From: Areca catechu
Taxonomy: Eukaryota > Streptophyta > Magnoliopsida > Arecales > Arecaceae
Length of the DNA: 64,000 nucleotides
Assembly (NCBI GenBank): GCA_021397845.1
Contig: JAHSVC010000031.1
Span: 2,852,001 to 2,916,000, forward strand
Reading direction: 5' to 3'
Made by a program: the position numbers and the translations under genes. This document shows, in pieces, positions 1 to 11,179 of the stretch. Numbering within the stretch: the stretch's first letter is position 1; each line of letters opens with the position of its first letter. Below the pieces are notes generated by a model. The model made no database searches. It was given only the letters and a program-made list of their open reading frames with translations, and had not been told where the DNA came from.

Positions 1-283
1 GTCCGGGCTAGTGTTAGATCACTGTGTCAAGTTAACCTGTATGTGCCTTGTGCTCAGTGTCTAGAACGTTGGTTTAGGGATTCAATCTCGAAGGGCTTGT
101 GTGCTGGTCCACCTACCTGGCCAATCTCTGATTGGTGTCTAGGATTGGCAATCAGGGACCTAACACTACCTTACACCTGCCTGGCTGAGTACAAAGTTAC
201 TATAGGCTAGTTTGACACCCTGATTGAGCATCTAGTTTGGACTCTAGGTCTAGTCAGCTATAGTCGGTCTGATCGAGTCTTGC
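1..283 (+). other. H1 internal 5' leader (5' part lies outside the window)
   Basis: This is untranslated leader of the gypsy-like element H1, running up to the ATG at 284. It matches the minus-strand leader of element B (about 49472-49755) base for base over most of its length, which shows that H1 and B belong to one family. By comparison with B, the H1 5' LTR, its PBS and roughly 590 leader bases lie left of the window. Positions 57-189 hold the conserved multi-hairpin block described separately. No ORF is supported here. Confidence 0.8.
57..189 (+). promoter_or_regulatory. Leader block 2 (multi-hairpin), H1 copy
   Basis: The block starts at GTGTCTAG and ends at CTGGCTGAG. Its core is the hairpin CCAATC-tct-GATTGG, nested inside a GGTCC/GGACC stem. 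The same block occurs in A (4420-4553, 11652-11785), C (55610-55743), B (minus, 49566-49700) and, diverged, in copia D (23142-23300). The role is unknown; packaging, dimerisation or translation control are inferences from its leader position. Confidence 0.6.
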
Positions 284-1399
284 ATGAGCACTAGATCAGG
301 AGTTTCATATCACCCACCTCCTTCACAAATGTCTGAACCCATGAAAAATTTACAAGCTCAAATAAAAGCCCTAGCTGATCAAATGGCCCAGATGGCTACC
401 CATATAACTACCCAGATGACCCAGTTAACTCAGTCTCATATTCAAACTAATGATAGAATTGAGCATCTTGCCAATAGGTTTGATCAGTTAAAAGTCCAGG
501 TAGGGACCCCAGAAAAAAACCATGGGTCACAGTCTGAGCCAAATCCTAATTCCCCTCAACTTAGGAGGACCCTAAACCCTGATCCATACCTTGAGGCTGA
601 ACCTAGGAGAGCCCATCGTCATGACCCAATCCCTAAGGTTAGTCCTAGAAGACCCAATCAGGATTTTATAGAGCAGGAAGATAGATCCTATTTACCCTAT
701 CCCTATAAGCCTAGTATACCTACAACCTATAGATCTTATGACTCCAAATCCTATGAACCTAGATCCTATGAATCCATAACCTCTGAACCTAGATCCTATG
801 ACTCTAGATCCCATGATCATAGATCCTATGCACCCACACCCTATGAGCCTAGTAGACCCAACACCCAATATTCTAACCCATATAGTGAGTCCAACCCTAG
901 GAGGACCCAATATTCTGACCCATATAGGGAGTCCAACCCTAAGAGAACCCAGTATTCGGACCCATATAGGGAGTCCAATCCTAGGAGGACCCAATATCCT
1001 GACCCATATAGAGGGCCCAACCTTAGGAGGACCCCATACCTTGATCCATCCTTAGAACCTGATCATAGAGCTGACCCAAAATCCTATGACCCCAGATCCT
1101 ATAATCCCATGACCCATAGATCTGCACCCTTGTCCTATGAGCCTAGAGAACCCATAACCCCTAAGTATCAGCCTAGTACTAGTCATGCTTCCCCTAGTCA
1201 ACTTGAACCCCATAGGATTAGTATCCCTAAATATGAACCCAATAGTGAGCCACTACCTCTTATACAACCTGAACCTACTAGGAGTAGTACCCATAATCAG
1301 AGACCAGAACCTAACCAATTCCTGCTAGCCGACCTTCTCCAACCATTCCTGAGATTCGCAAGGCTTACATTAATGCGGAAGTGTATGAAGCTGATGTGA
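284..1399 (+). CDS. H1 gag-like ORF with a low-complexity repeat region replacing capsid
   Basis: A 371-codon frame starts at the ATG that aligns with the gag ATG of element B (49471, minus). Residues 1-90 are a heptad-like, Gln/Met/Leu-rich segment, probably a coiled coil, nearly identical to the B gag N-terminus. From about residue 95 it becomes Pro/Tyr/Arg/Ser/Asp-rich with recurring PRRTQYSDPYRE and SYEPRSY-type units. The capsid core seen in A, B and C (motif DAPTFDG, then DWEGEMDQY) and the CCHC zinc knuckles are absent. The last residues are out of frame with the acidic segment EVYEADVSLVDEYEGEEE, which is normally found just after the zinc knuckles and here lies at about 1373-1430, so the ORF ends by frameshift. 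A capsid-less product could not assemble particles alone; H1 would depend on a relative such as B. Coding status is uncertain. Confidence 0.55.
   Translation: MSTRSGVSYHPPPSQMSEPMKNLQAQIKALADQMAQMATHITTQMTQLTQSHIQTNDRIEHLANRFDQLKVQVGTPEKNHGSQSEPNPNSPQLRRTLNPDPYLEAEPRRAHRHDPIPKVSPRRPNQDFIEQEDRSYLPYPYKPSIPTTYRSYDSKSYEPRSYESITSEPRSYDSRSHDHRSYAPTPYEPSRPNTQYSNPYSESNPRRTQYSDPYRESNPKRTQYSDPYRESNPRRTQYPDPYRGPNLRRTPYLDPSLEPDHRADPKSYDPRSYNPMTHRSAPLSYEPREPITPKYQPSTSHASPSQLEPHRISIPKYEPNSEPLPLIQPEPTRSSTHNQRPEPNQFLLADLLQPFLRFARLTLMRKCMKLM
851..1060 (+). repeat. 42-bp tandem repeat (5 units) within the H1 gag-like ORF
   Basis: Units at 851-892, 893-934, 935-976, 977-1018 and 1019-1060 each encode 14 residues of the form NPRRTQYSDPYRES. 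The outer units are the most diverged. The period is a multiple of three, so the repeat preserves the frame. Element B carries an 84-bp (28-residue) version made of two diverged 14-residue halves at 49020-49187. Confidence 0.85.
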
Positions 1400-2150
1400 G
1401 CCTAGTGGATGAGTATGAGGGAGAAGAGGAGACACCTTTAGTAGACCTAGAATTAGCTGACCAGTAGATAACCAGGTAGAAACCAACCCAGAGCTAGTTG
1501 ACCTTGACCACATCCAACCTAAAGCTATAATGGAAGAACAAATAGAGGAAGAGAACCTAGGTACTGCTGCTAGAGCCTTACCTGAGGAAACCATAGAGGA
1601 GAGCCAAATTATAGAGTCTAGTCCAAAAATACAAGAACCAGAAGAATTTATTAAGGACCTGATCTCTTTGAATCAATACTTTCAAGATGAGTCCCTCCTA
1701 TAGTTCCCATTAAGGACCTCTTCCCCGAAATTAGCGACCCATCCTTCCATTATGCAAACCCTGTAGATATAGCTCAACCTCGTAAGGTTAACCTCATTAG
1801 TATAGGATTAGTTCCTGACACCCCGTCTTTTATCCTACTTTATCCAACTAACCATGAACCTTTTCTTTATCTTACCAAACTAATTCTGAACCCACTTCCT
1901 ATTTTCTGCCCTTTCCTGACACCTCCAGCATTTCTAGGATCATTAAATTGTATTTAGCTGAGATTAGCATACTGCATGCATTCATCATGCATGTTAGGTT
2001 CGCATCTTACTTCTGGTATACTCTTTGGAATTTGCTAGGAGTTCACTGTAAATTTTCATGTGCATGTCAAGCTAGGCTCAAACCTAGAGAACCTATAATC
2101 TATTAGGTTTAGATCCAAAGAGTTCAACAAAATTTCCTTCGATAGGAATG
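1400..2150 (+). pseudogene. H1 post-gag region: H-specific segment joined to an integrase remnant
   Basis: Translation in several frames gives, in order: an acidic linker; an H-specific segment from about 1531 (starting MEEQIEEENLG) to about 1990; then FASYFWYTLWNLLG at about 1999-2040, which aligns with the integrase stretch FTSYFWNTLWHLLG of B. Protease, RT, RNase H and the integrase N-terminus are missing. The H-specific segment does not match any part of gag-pol in A, B or C, and I do not recognise it. The same arrangement occurs in H2 (63485-64000, minus), so the deletion or replacement is a family trait rather than local damage. A one-base deletion near 1694 breaks the H-specific frame here relative to H2. 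Confidence 0.6.
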
Positions 2151-2155
2151 CATAG
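2151..2155. repeat. Target-site duplication CATAG, left copy (element A)
   Basis: CATAG lies immediately left of the first A LTR and is repeated at 18243-18247 right of the last LTR. The uninterrupted relative H2 (minus, around 63368) has a single CATAG at the matching position. Confidence 0.95.
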
Positions 2156-3767
2156 TGGTGCGAGCACTAGACTCAGAAGAAGACTTCAGAGCTCCATCTG
2201 GATCTCTGATTAACCTTGCCCGAAAAAAAAATTAGGGTTTTTGGTTTGTAATAAGAGTTGACTAGGTCAACTCAATTTAGCTTGAGTCTACATTACCTGC
2301 ATTTTATTTCGTTGAGTCATGTTGACTCAGTAGTGGACAAGGGTTTCAACCTGGGGTGTTACATTTTCTCCCAAGACCAAGCAAGTGGACACCACACTCC
2401 CAGCCACACTCCCAACCATACGCCTGAGTCCAGGGGGCACCATATCTACATCCAGCAACCTTTGGTCCCCACTCCACAGATAGCAGCTTCCTTCTCTCAT
2501 GCGCCAGATGAGGAGAAATCCACCAAGAGTCCACAAATCAAGGGGGCGGCCAAGACTTTCCCAAGAGAACCAAAGTAAAGATGGGAAGAAATTTTCTTGG
2601 AGAGAACTTCAAGGAGGCGCCCACTACCTGCCAAAAAATCCAAAACAAAGATGGGAAGGACCTTGACTTAGGGAGGAAGAAAAGGAGGAGTCCAAAAGAG
2701 TTGATCCATGGAAGGAAAAAAAATTCTCTTGAAGATCCATACAAGGAGGCGCCATCTACCTGCCTTTTATAACCCAAATCAATTTTTTTTGGTACTTTGG
2801 CCGACCATATGTGTATGATTTTTCCTGATTTGTAGATCCCCTCCTTTAGTCCCACATGGGAAGATGTAAAACCCTACTCCCTTGTAAAGCCTTATAAATT
2901 AAACCCCCTTGTAAGTTTAAATCAATCAGATGAATGAAGCCAATTATTTTTGAGCAAACTTTGTGTTTTCTCTCTTCCGCACTTGCATCCAGGTGTTGAG
3001 CTCCGTGAGGGAGTAAATCCGGGTTCCCCTGGAACCTTGAGGAGGTGTGAGATCTCCAAAACCCAAACCCTAGGTTAGCCACTCCACTCCCAAACCCTAG
3101 CCGCCATCACCCTTCTCTTTCCACCAAGCCCTAGTCTATTCCACTTCTCACGGCCACCCTCTCCAAGTCCAGGCAGGCCACCAGCATCCAGCTCCAGTCC
3201 AGATACTTCAGATCTACAGCAGTTCTAAGAGGATGTCAGATCGGCCTCCAGGAGAATCCTGATTTCAACAACTTCAGCTTTCAAGTTCTTCAACCTGGTA
3301 AATCTTTTCTTGAATATCTGAAATCCATCACTTGTTCCTCTTCTTTCCCAGATTTTGAGTCCAGGAGAAGCCAACCAAACCACAAGACCAGTATTGGAGG
3401 ATCCATTGCAAAGATAGCCGACACCGAAGATCCCACAATCTACTCGAGAGAGTTCTTCCACCAAAATCCTGAGAAGATCACTGTCTGGTTAGTAAACCAT
3501 CTCTCCTCTCTATTTCCTTTCTGTTGAAAGTTCAGAGCGAAACCCTAGGTCTGGGAGTATCTCAATCCCCAGCGATCCATTACTTCTGAACTACTTTGAT
3601 AATTTAGTTTCTTCTAAATTGTGCTTTCAATCCTTACCTCGTTTCCTTCAACTTAGTTTAGCTTTACTTTGAGTCAAAGCCAATTTCTGAAATATATAAA
3701 AAAAAAAAAAAAAAATTAATCCTAAATTTACTTCCACATACGCTTCTTTGTTCTTTGTTCTGCATCA
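2156..3767 (+). repeat. Element A LTR1 (5' LTR)
   Basis: The 1612-bp LTR starts TGGTGCGAGCAC and ends CTGCATCA (TG...CA ends). A TATA-like TATAAAT lies at 2893-2899. A long A-run occurs near the 3' end at about 3700-3715 and varies in length between LTR copies. Confidence 0.93.
2893..2899 (+). promoter_or_regulatory. TATA-like box, A LTR1
   Basis: TATAAAT sits in the same context in every A/C LTR (10126-10132, 17370-17376, 54056-54062, 61278-61284). It is the probable U3 core promoter; no transcription start is visible from sequence alone. Confidence 0.5.
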
Positions 3768-3771
3768 TTTT

Positions 3772-3784
3772 TGGTATCAGAGCC
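3772..3784 (+). other. Primer-binding site, A internal copy 1
   Basis: TGGTATCAGAGCC lies four bases after the LTR1 end. It is complementary to the 3' end of plant initiator tRNA-Met, the usual primer for plant LTR elements. Confidence 0.93.
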
Positions 3785-3856
3785 ATGTCTAGGGTTTCTG
3801 TTTCGATTGCTTGTTTGAGTCTCTCTCTTTTTACTTTGTCTGCTCGAAGTAGACTC

Positions 3857-3949
3857 CCCAGGACGTCCGGTCCTGGGAACGAAGCGAGGTGCAAACCTCC
3901 TCTTCCCATTCCACGGGGTGTTCCTAGGGCGTGTAGGGGATCCGTTGGG
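3857..3949 (+). promoter_or_regulatory. Leader block 1 (Y-shaped fold), A copy 1
   Basis: Predicted pairings: outer CCCA 3857-3860 with TGGG 3946-3949; inner CCTGGGAA 3872-3879 with TTCCTAGG 3921-3928 (one G-U); hairpin GAGGT-gcaa-ACCTC 3886-3899 with a GNRA-type loop; a second hairpin around CCCAT 3905-3909, weakened here by ACGGG in place of ATGGG. Homologous folds occur in A copy 2, C and copia D. Confidence 0.55.
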
Positions 3950-4238
3950 TTATAACTTCGAAGCAGGAATTGTAAACGGGAAAGTGCTCTATTTTCATCC
4001 CATAATTATCTTGTTGCAGGAATTATTTCTCACTTTAGATAACTCCAAATTCAGTGATTTTGTTCTACTAGAACCAGTATAATTGAAACTAATTTGCATA
4101 ATTTTCTCATGATTTATTGGCTTCCAGACGATTTCTGAGAATTAAATTACTACAACTCTATTTTATGTTCTGCAATCCAATTATTTTTTTGAGTGTTCAT
4201 CTCTTAATTCACCTTAAGGGCATTTGAGCATCTAAGAT

Positions 4239-4265
4239 AAGGGGAGGAGTTGATAACCTCTCCTT
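4239..4265 (+). promoter_or_regulatory. Leader hairpin AAGGGGAGG/CCTCTCCTT, A copy 1
   Basis: Nine base pairs with one G-U close a nine-base loop (agttgataa). It is conserved in C (from 55428) and in B (minus, 49853-49879); A copy 2 (from 11472) has one mismatch. Its function is unknown. Confidence 0.5.
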
Positions 4266-4419
4266 AGCCCAAAACCACCACCCCTTCATTCGAACCTAAG
4301 CCTTTATTCTAAAATTGATTAGACCTAATTTGTCCTAGTGGGCTAGGGACATCAACGAGTCGGGTCAAGGCTAGTGTTGAGTCAGTTTATCTGGTTTCTC
4401 TGTGTGTGCTTTGTACTCA

Positions 4420-4553
4420 GTGTCTAGAACGGTGGTTCAGGGATTCCATCCCGAAGGGCTTGTGTGCTGGTCCGCCTACCTGGCCAATCTCTGATTGGTG
4501 TCTAGGATTGGCATTCAGGGACCTAACACTCCCCTTACACCTGCCTGGCTGAG
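4420..4553 (+). promoter_or_regulatory. Leader block 2, A copy 1
   Basis: Hairpin GGGAT-tcc-ATCCC lies at 4440-4452. Stem GGTCC 4469-4473 / GGACC 4519-4523 encloses CCAATC-tct-GATTGG at 4484-4498. The block is the same as in H1, B and C, with a diverged version in copia D. Confidence 0.6.
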
Positions 4554-4667
4554 TCCTGAGTTACTACAGGCTAGCTTGCCACTCTGATTGGGTATCTAGT
4601 TTGGGCTCTAGGTATAGTTAGCCCGTAGTCATTCAGTTGAGTCTCATTTTGTGTGTTTGCTTGCATC

Positions 4668-5757
4668 ATGTCTACCCGGAATGGAGTGCCCTACCAACCT
4701 GGTCAAACCCAACCTGATTTATAAGCCATGGTTAGAGCTCTTACTGAGAGTATGAACAAACTGAGTCAGGATGTGACTACCACTGTTGCCCAATTTAAAG
4801 AACAAGTCCATGAGGATTTTGCCCAGCTTAGGGATGAGTCCAAGTACTTGAGGAACCTAGGCATCGGAATTGGACTCCTGACCCAGATTTTAATATGCCT
4901 CAACCTCACCCACACCAAGAGCCTAGAAGACCTTTATACCGAGATCCTGAACCTAATCATAGGAGGCCTGACCCAGAACCTGAGGATAGAGATGATAGGT
5001 TCATTCGAAACATCAAGTTAGATGCACCCACTTTTGATGGTAGCCTAAATCCTAAGGTGTATTCTGATTGGGAGGGTGAGATGGACCAGTACGTTGAGTG
5101 GTATGCCATGTCTGAGGAGAGGAAATTCAAGTTTGCCAAGATGAAATTAATACGTCAAGCTAGGTTATACTGGGGGAACATTGAGCTGACCACTAGAAGA
5201 CAAAATGTAGAGCCCATAACCACTTGGCAGGGTATGAAAGAGAAACTTAGAGACAAGTACCTACCCATTTCATACCAGCAAAATCTGTTAGACCAATGGC
5301 AGACTTTGAAACAAGGAAACCGATCTGTTTCAGACTACATAACCACCTTTGATGAATACCTAATGAGATGTGATGTGAGTGAAGCCCATGAAGTCACTTT
5401 GTCTAGATTTAGGGCTGGGCTTAGGGAAGATATAAGAGAGAGTTGTTTCTGAGAGAGGTTACTGACCTAGACCAAGCCTATCAGATTGCACTAAACACTG
5501 AGAAGTTTCAGAGAGGACCCATGCCATCTAGGGTTAGTACCCGAATCCCAAGAAATGGACCTAGCCAAGTTACCCCTAGCAAGCCTAATCAGGGTATCCC
5601 CACCCCTAGGCCCATGGACAAAGGTAAGGCACCTGACACCCAGAGAACCCCTAGTATCATCTGTTTTAAGTGCCAGAAGCCCGGTCATAGCTCCACTCAG
5701 TGCACAGCCATAGCTTGTTTTAAGTGTCATAAGGTAGGTCATGTTTCTAGCCAGTGC
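4668..5757 (+). pseudogene. gag: Decayed gag, element A copy 1
   Basis: It begins at an ATG (MSTRNGVPYQPG) shared with copy 2 and C. Order: N-terminal helix, Pro/Arg linker, capsid (DAPTFDG ... DWEGEMDQYVEWY ... YLPISYQQNLLDQW), two CCHC zinc knuckles at 5662-5703 and 5716-5757. In retrotransposons gag forms the particle, and the knuckles bind the RNA. Breaks: GAA to TAA at 4722-4724, a one-base deletion near 4836, and another near 5433 just before the zinc-knuckle region. It cannot make a full protein. Confidence 0.9.
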
Positions 5758-8700
5758 CCTCGTAGATCCCTATATATAGAAGAGGGAGGAGAAGAGAATT
5801 CCGAGCCTAATGAGGAGTTTGAAGAAGAAGTTTATGAGGCCGGAATGAATTTGGTTGATGAGTATGAAGGAGAGGAAGAATCCACTGAATCTGACCACTT
5901 AGGGGTTGTGAGATGCATCCTGTCCCAGACTAAAGTTCAGGAAGATTGGCGTAGGACTAACATCCTACAGACTTTCCTTAAACTAGGGGATAAGGTTTGT
6001 AAATCATCATAGATAGTGGGAGCTGTGTGAATGCCATTTCTACTAGCACTGTCAAAATGTTAGGCTTAACCCCAGTCCCCCACCCCAACCCCTATAAGGT
6101 TTCTTGGGTAGACTCTACCTCTATACCCATCCAGTCTAGATGTCAGGTCCAAATCCAAATGCAATCCTATCAAGAGAAGATTTGGTGTGATGTCTTGCCT
6201 ATGGGGGTGAGCAGTATAATTCTTGGAAGACCTTGGTTGTATGATCATGATGCCACCCTCTTAGGAAAATCCAACACCTGTGTCTTTAGTTTCAATGGGA
6301 AGAAAATCACAATCCATTTAGTCCCTCCTAAGGACAAGATAGCTAAAGGAACCAGTAAGGTTAGGGAAATGAAGACTGGAGTGAACCTAATTAGTGCCAA
6401 GGATCTAGAACAAGAAATTCATAGTGGTTCACCCATTTAGATGTTGACTGCTAAGGAACTTAGGACTCCTACACCCTCAGAGCCTCCTCAGAAAGTTAAG
6501 CCTTTTTAGAAGAATTTGAGGATGTTTTTCCCGAGGATCTGCCAGACCACCTTCCACCTCTTAGGGATATTCAGCATTCCATAGATTTAGTCCCAGGAGC
6601 TACTTTACCCAACTTGCCCCATTATAGGATGAATCCATCTGAGCATAAAGAACTGCAAAAGCAGGTTGGCGAATTGTTGAGGAAGGGGTTCATTAGAGAG
6701 AGTCTTAGCCCTTGTGCAGTCCCTGCACTTCTAACCCCGAAGAAGGATGGCACGTGGAGGATGTGTGTTGACAGTCGTGCCATCAATAAAATCACAATCA
6801 AGTATAGGTTCCCCATCCCTAGACTAGATGACATGCTTGATATGATGGCCGGTGCCATGGTTTTTTCTAAAATTGATCTCAAGAGCGGCTATCATCAGGT
6901 TAGAATTAGACCAGGGGATGAGTGGAAAACCTCCTTCAAAACTAAGGATGGTCTCTATGAATGGGTTGTTATGCCTTTTGGGTTGTCCAATGCCCCTAGT
7001 ACTTTCATGAGGATTATGACCCAGGTACTTAGAACTTTCATAGGTAAGTTTGTAGTGGTCTATTTTGATGACATCCTGATCTATAGTAAGACCCCTGCAG
7101 ATCACCTAGGCCACCTTAGACTGGTCTGTCAAGTTTTGAGGAATGATAGTCTCTATGGTAATCTCAAGAAGTGTGAATTTATGACCAGTAGGATTATCTT
7201 CCTTGGATTTGTTGTAACCCCTGACGGCGTGGCTGCCGATCCTAAAAGATTAGGTCCATAGTAGAATGGCCAGAGCCGACCAGTGTGCATGAAGTCAAAA
7301 GTTTCCATGGCTTGGCTACCTTCTATAGGCGATTCATCAAGGGGTTTAGTACCGTAGTTGCTCCTATCACAGACTGCATCAGGAAGGGAGAATTTCAGTG
7401 GACCAAAGCAGCCCATAAAGCCTTCCTAGATCTTAAGGATAGGATGACCCAGGCACCCATTTTGAGACTACCGGACTTTTCAAAGGTATTTGAGGTTGCC
7501 TGTGATGCTTCAGGAGTAGGTATAGGTGGAGTCCTAAGCCAAGAGAACCATCCCATAGCATTCTTTAGTGAAAAACTTAACGATGCTAAGCTTAGGTATT
7601 CTACCTATGATAAGAAATTTACGCGGTAGTGCAAGCTTTGCATTACTGGAGACATTATTTACTACCGCAAGAATTTGTGCTGTTTTCGGACCATGAGGCT
7701 CTTAGATTCTTGAATTCTCAGAAGAAGCTTAACCCTAGGCATGCTAAGTGGGTAGAGTATATCCAGTCCTATACTTTTGTTTTGAAGCATAAGGCTGGGT
7801 CTGAAAATAAGGTAGCTGATGCCCTTAGTCGTCGATCTTTGTTGTTGAATTCTGTTAGGGCTAAAGTCATATGGTTTGAGCAAATCAAAGAAGAATATGA
7901 GTCGTGTCCGGATTTCAAGACTGTATACCTGGATCTAACTCAAGGACCATCTAGTGAACATAAGGATTATTCCCTTTTAGATAGCTTTCTGTTCTTTAAG
8001 AATAGGCTTTGCATCCCTAGAACCTCTCTTAGGGAATTTTTGATTTGGGAAACTCATGATGGAGGTTTAGCTGGCCATGTCGGAAAAGATAAGACCACCC
8101 TGGCTATTGAAGACCATTCTTTCTGGCCTAGCTTAAAAAGAGATGTAGCACACATTGTGGCAAGGTGTCGGACCTGCGCTGTTGCCAAACAACGAAAACA
8201 GAACACTGGCCTTAATACCGCACTCCCTATCCCAGATCGTCCTTGGCAAGATGTGAGCATGGACTTTGTGTTAGGTTTGCCTAAGACCCAAGGAGGCATG
8301 ACTCTATCTGTGTTGTAGTAGACCGATTTTCCAAGATGGCCCATTTCTTGCCTTGTTCCCAAACATTTGATGCGTCTAAGGTAGCCACCCTGTTCTTCAA
8401 TGAGATAGTTCGACTCCATGGCCTACCCAAGACCATTGTTTCAGATAGGGATGTTCGGTTCACCAGCTATTTCTGGAAAACCCTTTGGCATAAGTTAGGA
8501 CGAAACTTAAGTTTTCAACTGCCTATCATCCCCAGACTGATGGCCAAACCGAAGTAGTGAACCGTAGTTTAGGCAATCTGCTAAGGTGTCTTGTTGGTGA
8601 AAACATTAGGAACTGGGATTTGTACTTACCTAGAGCTGAATTTGCATATAATGACTCGGTCAATAGGTCTACGGGTAAGAGTCCATTTGAAATTGTGCAT

Positions 8701-9392
8701 GGTTACAAACCCCACACACCTCTTGACCTAGCTCCTTTACCAGTCCACACACGGGTCTCCGAGTCTGCCGAAGTTTTTGCACAGCATATAAAAGACTTGC
8801 ATAAAGAAATTCAAGCCAAAATAAATTTAAGTAATGAAACTTATAAGAAATTGGCTGATTCTCAAAGGCGAGTCAAAACTTTTGACGAAGGAGACTATGT
8901 AATGATTAGGTTAAGTCCTGAACGGTTTCCTCCTGGAACCATTAGAAAGTTACATGCTAGGGGAGCTGGACCATTTAGAGTGGTAAAGAGAGTAGGATCC
9001 AATGCCTATGTGCTCGAGTTGCCTCCAGAACTAGGCATTAGCTCCACTTTCAACATTACAGACCTAGTAGAGTATAGGGAACCAGCTAAGATTCCCAGTG
9101 AGGCTTTTGAACCTAATCCTGCTCTTGAGAGTGAACCTGACCCTGTGTGTCCACCAACAAATTGGCCTGTGAGGATATAGCAGATTGAAAAGATCCTGGA
9201 TGATCAGGTTATCTCTACTTGTAATCGAGGATACCAAAGATACCTGGTCCGCTGGCTAGGAAGGCCAGATTCTGATGACTCTTGGATCTCCCGAGAAGAG
9301 TTACAAGAGCTAGACCCAGACCTCTTGGAGAGATACCAGAGCCAACTGGATCCATACTCGACAGGGTCGAGTTCCTCCCACCCTGGGAGAAT
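5758..9392 (+). pseudogene. pol: Decayed pol (PR-RT-RH-IN-chromodomain), element A copy 1
   Basis: Order: protease motif IIDSGS near 6010; RT from about 6614 with YFDD at 7061-7072; RNase H (ACDASG) near 7500; integrase HHCC and catalytic core about 8055-8620; GPF module near 8965; chromodomain about 9181-9340 (IEKILDD ... YLVRWLGRPDSDDSW). Breaks relative to copy 2 and C: one-base deletions near 6005, 6505, 7245, 7615, 8290 and 8500, a TGG to TAG stop at 6438-6440, and a stop at 9178-9180. Nearly all indels are single-base losses, which fits old decay but could partly be assembly error. The purine-rich tract and conserved 3' box (9360-9392) precede LTR2. Confidence 0.9.
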
Positions 9393-10998
9393 TGGTGCGG
9401 GTACCAGACTCAGAAGAAGACTTCAGAGCTCCATCTAGATCTCTGATTAACCTTGCCCGAAAAAAAATTAGGGTTTTTGGTTTGTAATAAGAGTTGACTA
9501 GATCAACTCAATTTAGCTTGAGTCTACATTACCTGCATTTTATTTTGTTGAGTCATGTTGACTCAATAATGGACTAGGGTTTCAACCTGGGGTGTTACAT
9601 TTTCTCCCAAGACCAAGCAAGTGGACACCACACTCCCAGCCACACTCCCAGCCATACGCCTGAGTCCAGGGGGCGCCATATCTAAATCCAGCAGCCTTTT
9701 GTCCCCACTCCACAGATAGCAGCTTCCTTCTCTCATGTGCCAGATGAGGAGAAATCCACCAAGAGTCCAAAAATCAAGGGGGTGGCCAAGACTTTCCCAA
9801 GAGAACCAAAGTAAAGATGGAAAGAAATTTCTTGGAGAGAACTTCAAGGAGGCGCCCACTACCTGCCAAAAAAATCCAAAACAAAGATGGGAAGGACCTT
9901 GACTTAGGGAGGAAGAAAAGGAGGAGTCCAAAAGAGTTGATCCATGGAAGGAAAAAAATTCTCTTGAAGATCCATACAAGGAGGCGCCATCTACCTGCCT
10001 TTATAACCCAAATCAAATTTTTTTGGTACTTTGGCCGACCATATGTGTATGATTTTTCCTGATTTGTAAATCCCCTCCTTTAGTCCCACATGGGAAGATG
10101 TAAACCCTACTCCCTTGTAAAGCCTTATAAATTAAACCCCCCTTGTAAGTTTAAATCAATCAGATGAATGAAGCCAATTATTTTTTAGCAAACTTTGTGT
10201 TTTCTCTCTTCCGCACTTGCATCCAGGTGTTGATCTCCATGAGGGAGTAAATCCGGGTTCCCCTGGAACCTTGAGGAGGTTTGAGATCTCCAAAACCCAA
10301 ACCCTAGGTTAGCCACTCCACTCCCAAACCCTAGCCACCATCACCCTTCTCTTTCCACCAAGCCCTAGTCTTTTCCACTTCTCACGGCCACCCTCTCCAA
10401 GTCCAGGCCGGCCACCAGCATCCAGCTCAAGTCCAGATACTTCAGATCTACAGCAGTTCTAAGAGAAAGTCAGATCGGCCTCCAGGAGAATCCTGATTTC
10501 AGGAAATTCAGCTTTCAAGTTCTTCAACCTGGTAAATCTTTTCTTGAGTATCTGAAATCCATCACTTGTTCCTCTTCTTTCCTAGATCTTGAGTCCAGGA
10601 GAAGCCGACCAAACCACAAGACCAGTATTGGAGGATCCATTGCGAAGATAGCCGACTCCGAAGATCCCACAATCTGCTCGAGAGAGTTCTTCTACCAAAA
10701 TCCTGAGAAGATCACTGTCTGGTTAGTAAACCATCTCTCCTCTCTATTTCTGTTCTGTTGAAAGTTCAGAGCGAAACCCTAGGTCTGGGAGTTTCTCAAT
10801 CCCCAGCGATCCATTACTTCTGAACTACTCTGATAATTTAGTTTCTTCTAAATTGTGCTTTCAATCCTTACCTAGTTTCATTCAACTTAGTTTAGCTTTA
10901 CTTTGAGTCAAAGCCAATTTCTGAAATATATATAAAAAAAAAGAAATTAATCCTAAATTTACTTCCGCATACGCTTCTTTGTTCTTTGTTCTGCATCA
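9393..10998 (+). repeat. Element A LTR2 (shared middle LTR)
   Basis: The 1606-bp LTR starts TGGTGCGGGTACC and ends CTGCATCA. It has no target-site duplication: its left neighbour is the pol 3' end and its right neighbour is a PBS. It therefore serves as 3' LTR of copy 1 and 5' LTR of copy 2. TATAAAT is at 10126-10132. Confidence 0.93.
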
Positions 10999-11002
10999 TT
11001 TT

Positions 11003-11015
11003 TGGTATCAGAGCC
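11003..11015 (+). other. Primer-binding site, A internal copy 2
   Basis: TGGTATCAGAGCC follows the LTR2 end and is identical to the copy 1 PBS. Confidence 0.93.
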
Positions 11016-11086
11016 CTGTCTAGGGTTTCTGTTTCGATTGCTTGTTTGAGTCTCTCTCTTTTACTTTGTCTGCTCGAAGTAGACTT

Positions 11087-11179
11087 CCCAGGACATCCGG
11101 TCCTAGGAATGAAGCGAGGTGCAAACCTCCTCTTCCCATTCCATGGGGTGTTCCTAGGGCGTGTAGGGGATCCGTTGGG
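11087..11179 (+). promoter_or_regulatory. Leader block 1 (Y-shaped fold), A copy 2
   Basis: All stems are perfect here: CCCA 11087-11090 / TGGG 11176-11179; CCTAGGAA 11102-11109 / TTCCTAGG 11151-11158; GAGGT-gcaa-ACCTC 11116-11129; CCCAT-tcc-ATGGG 11135-11147. The conserved unpaired stretches are TCCGGT before the inner stem and GCGTGTAGGGG after it. Confidence 0.6.

Noticed and set aside
3068..3100. Telomere-like AAACCCTA motifs
   Set aside because: They are scattered single motifs inside LTRs, with no tandem (TTTAGGG)n run.
9393..10998. Two separate A-family insertions side by side, or a second element inserted into the first LTR
   Set aside because: There are only three LTRs, no duplication around the middle one, and the outer CATAG pair encloses everything.
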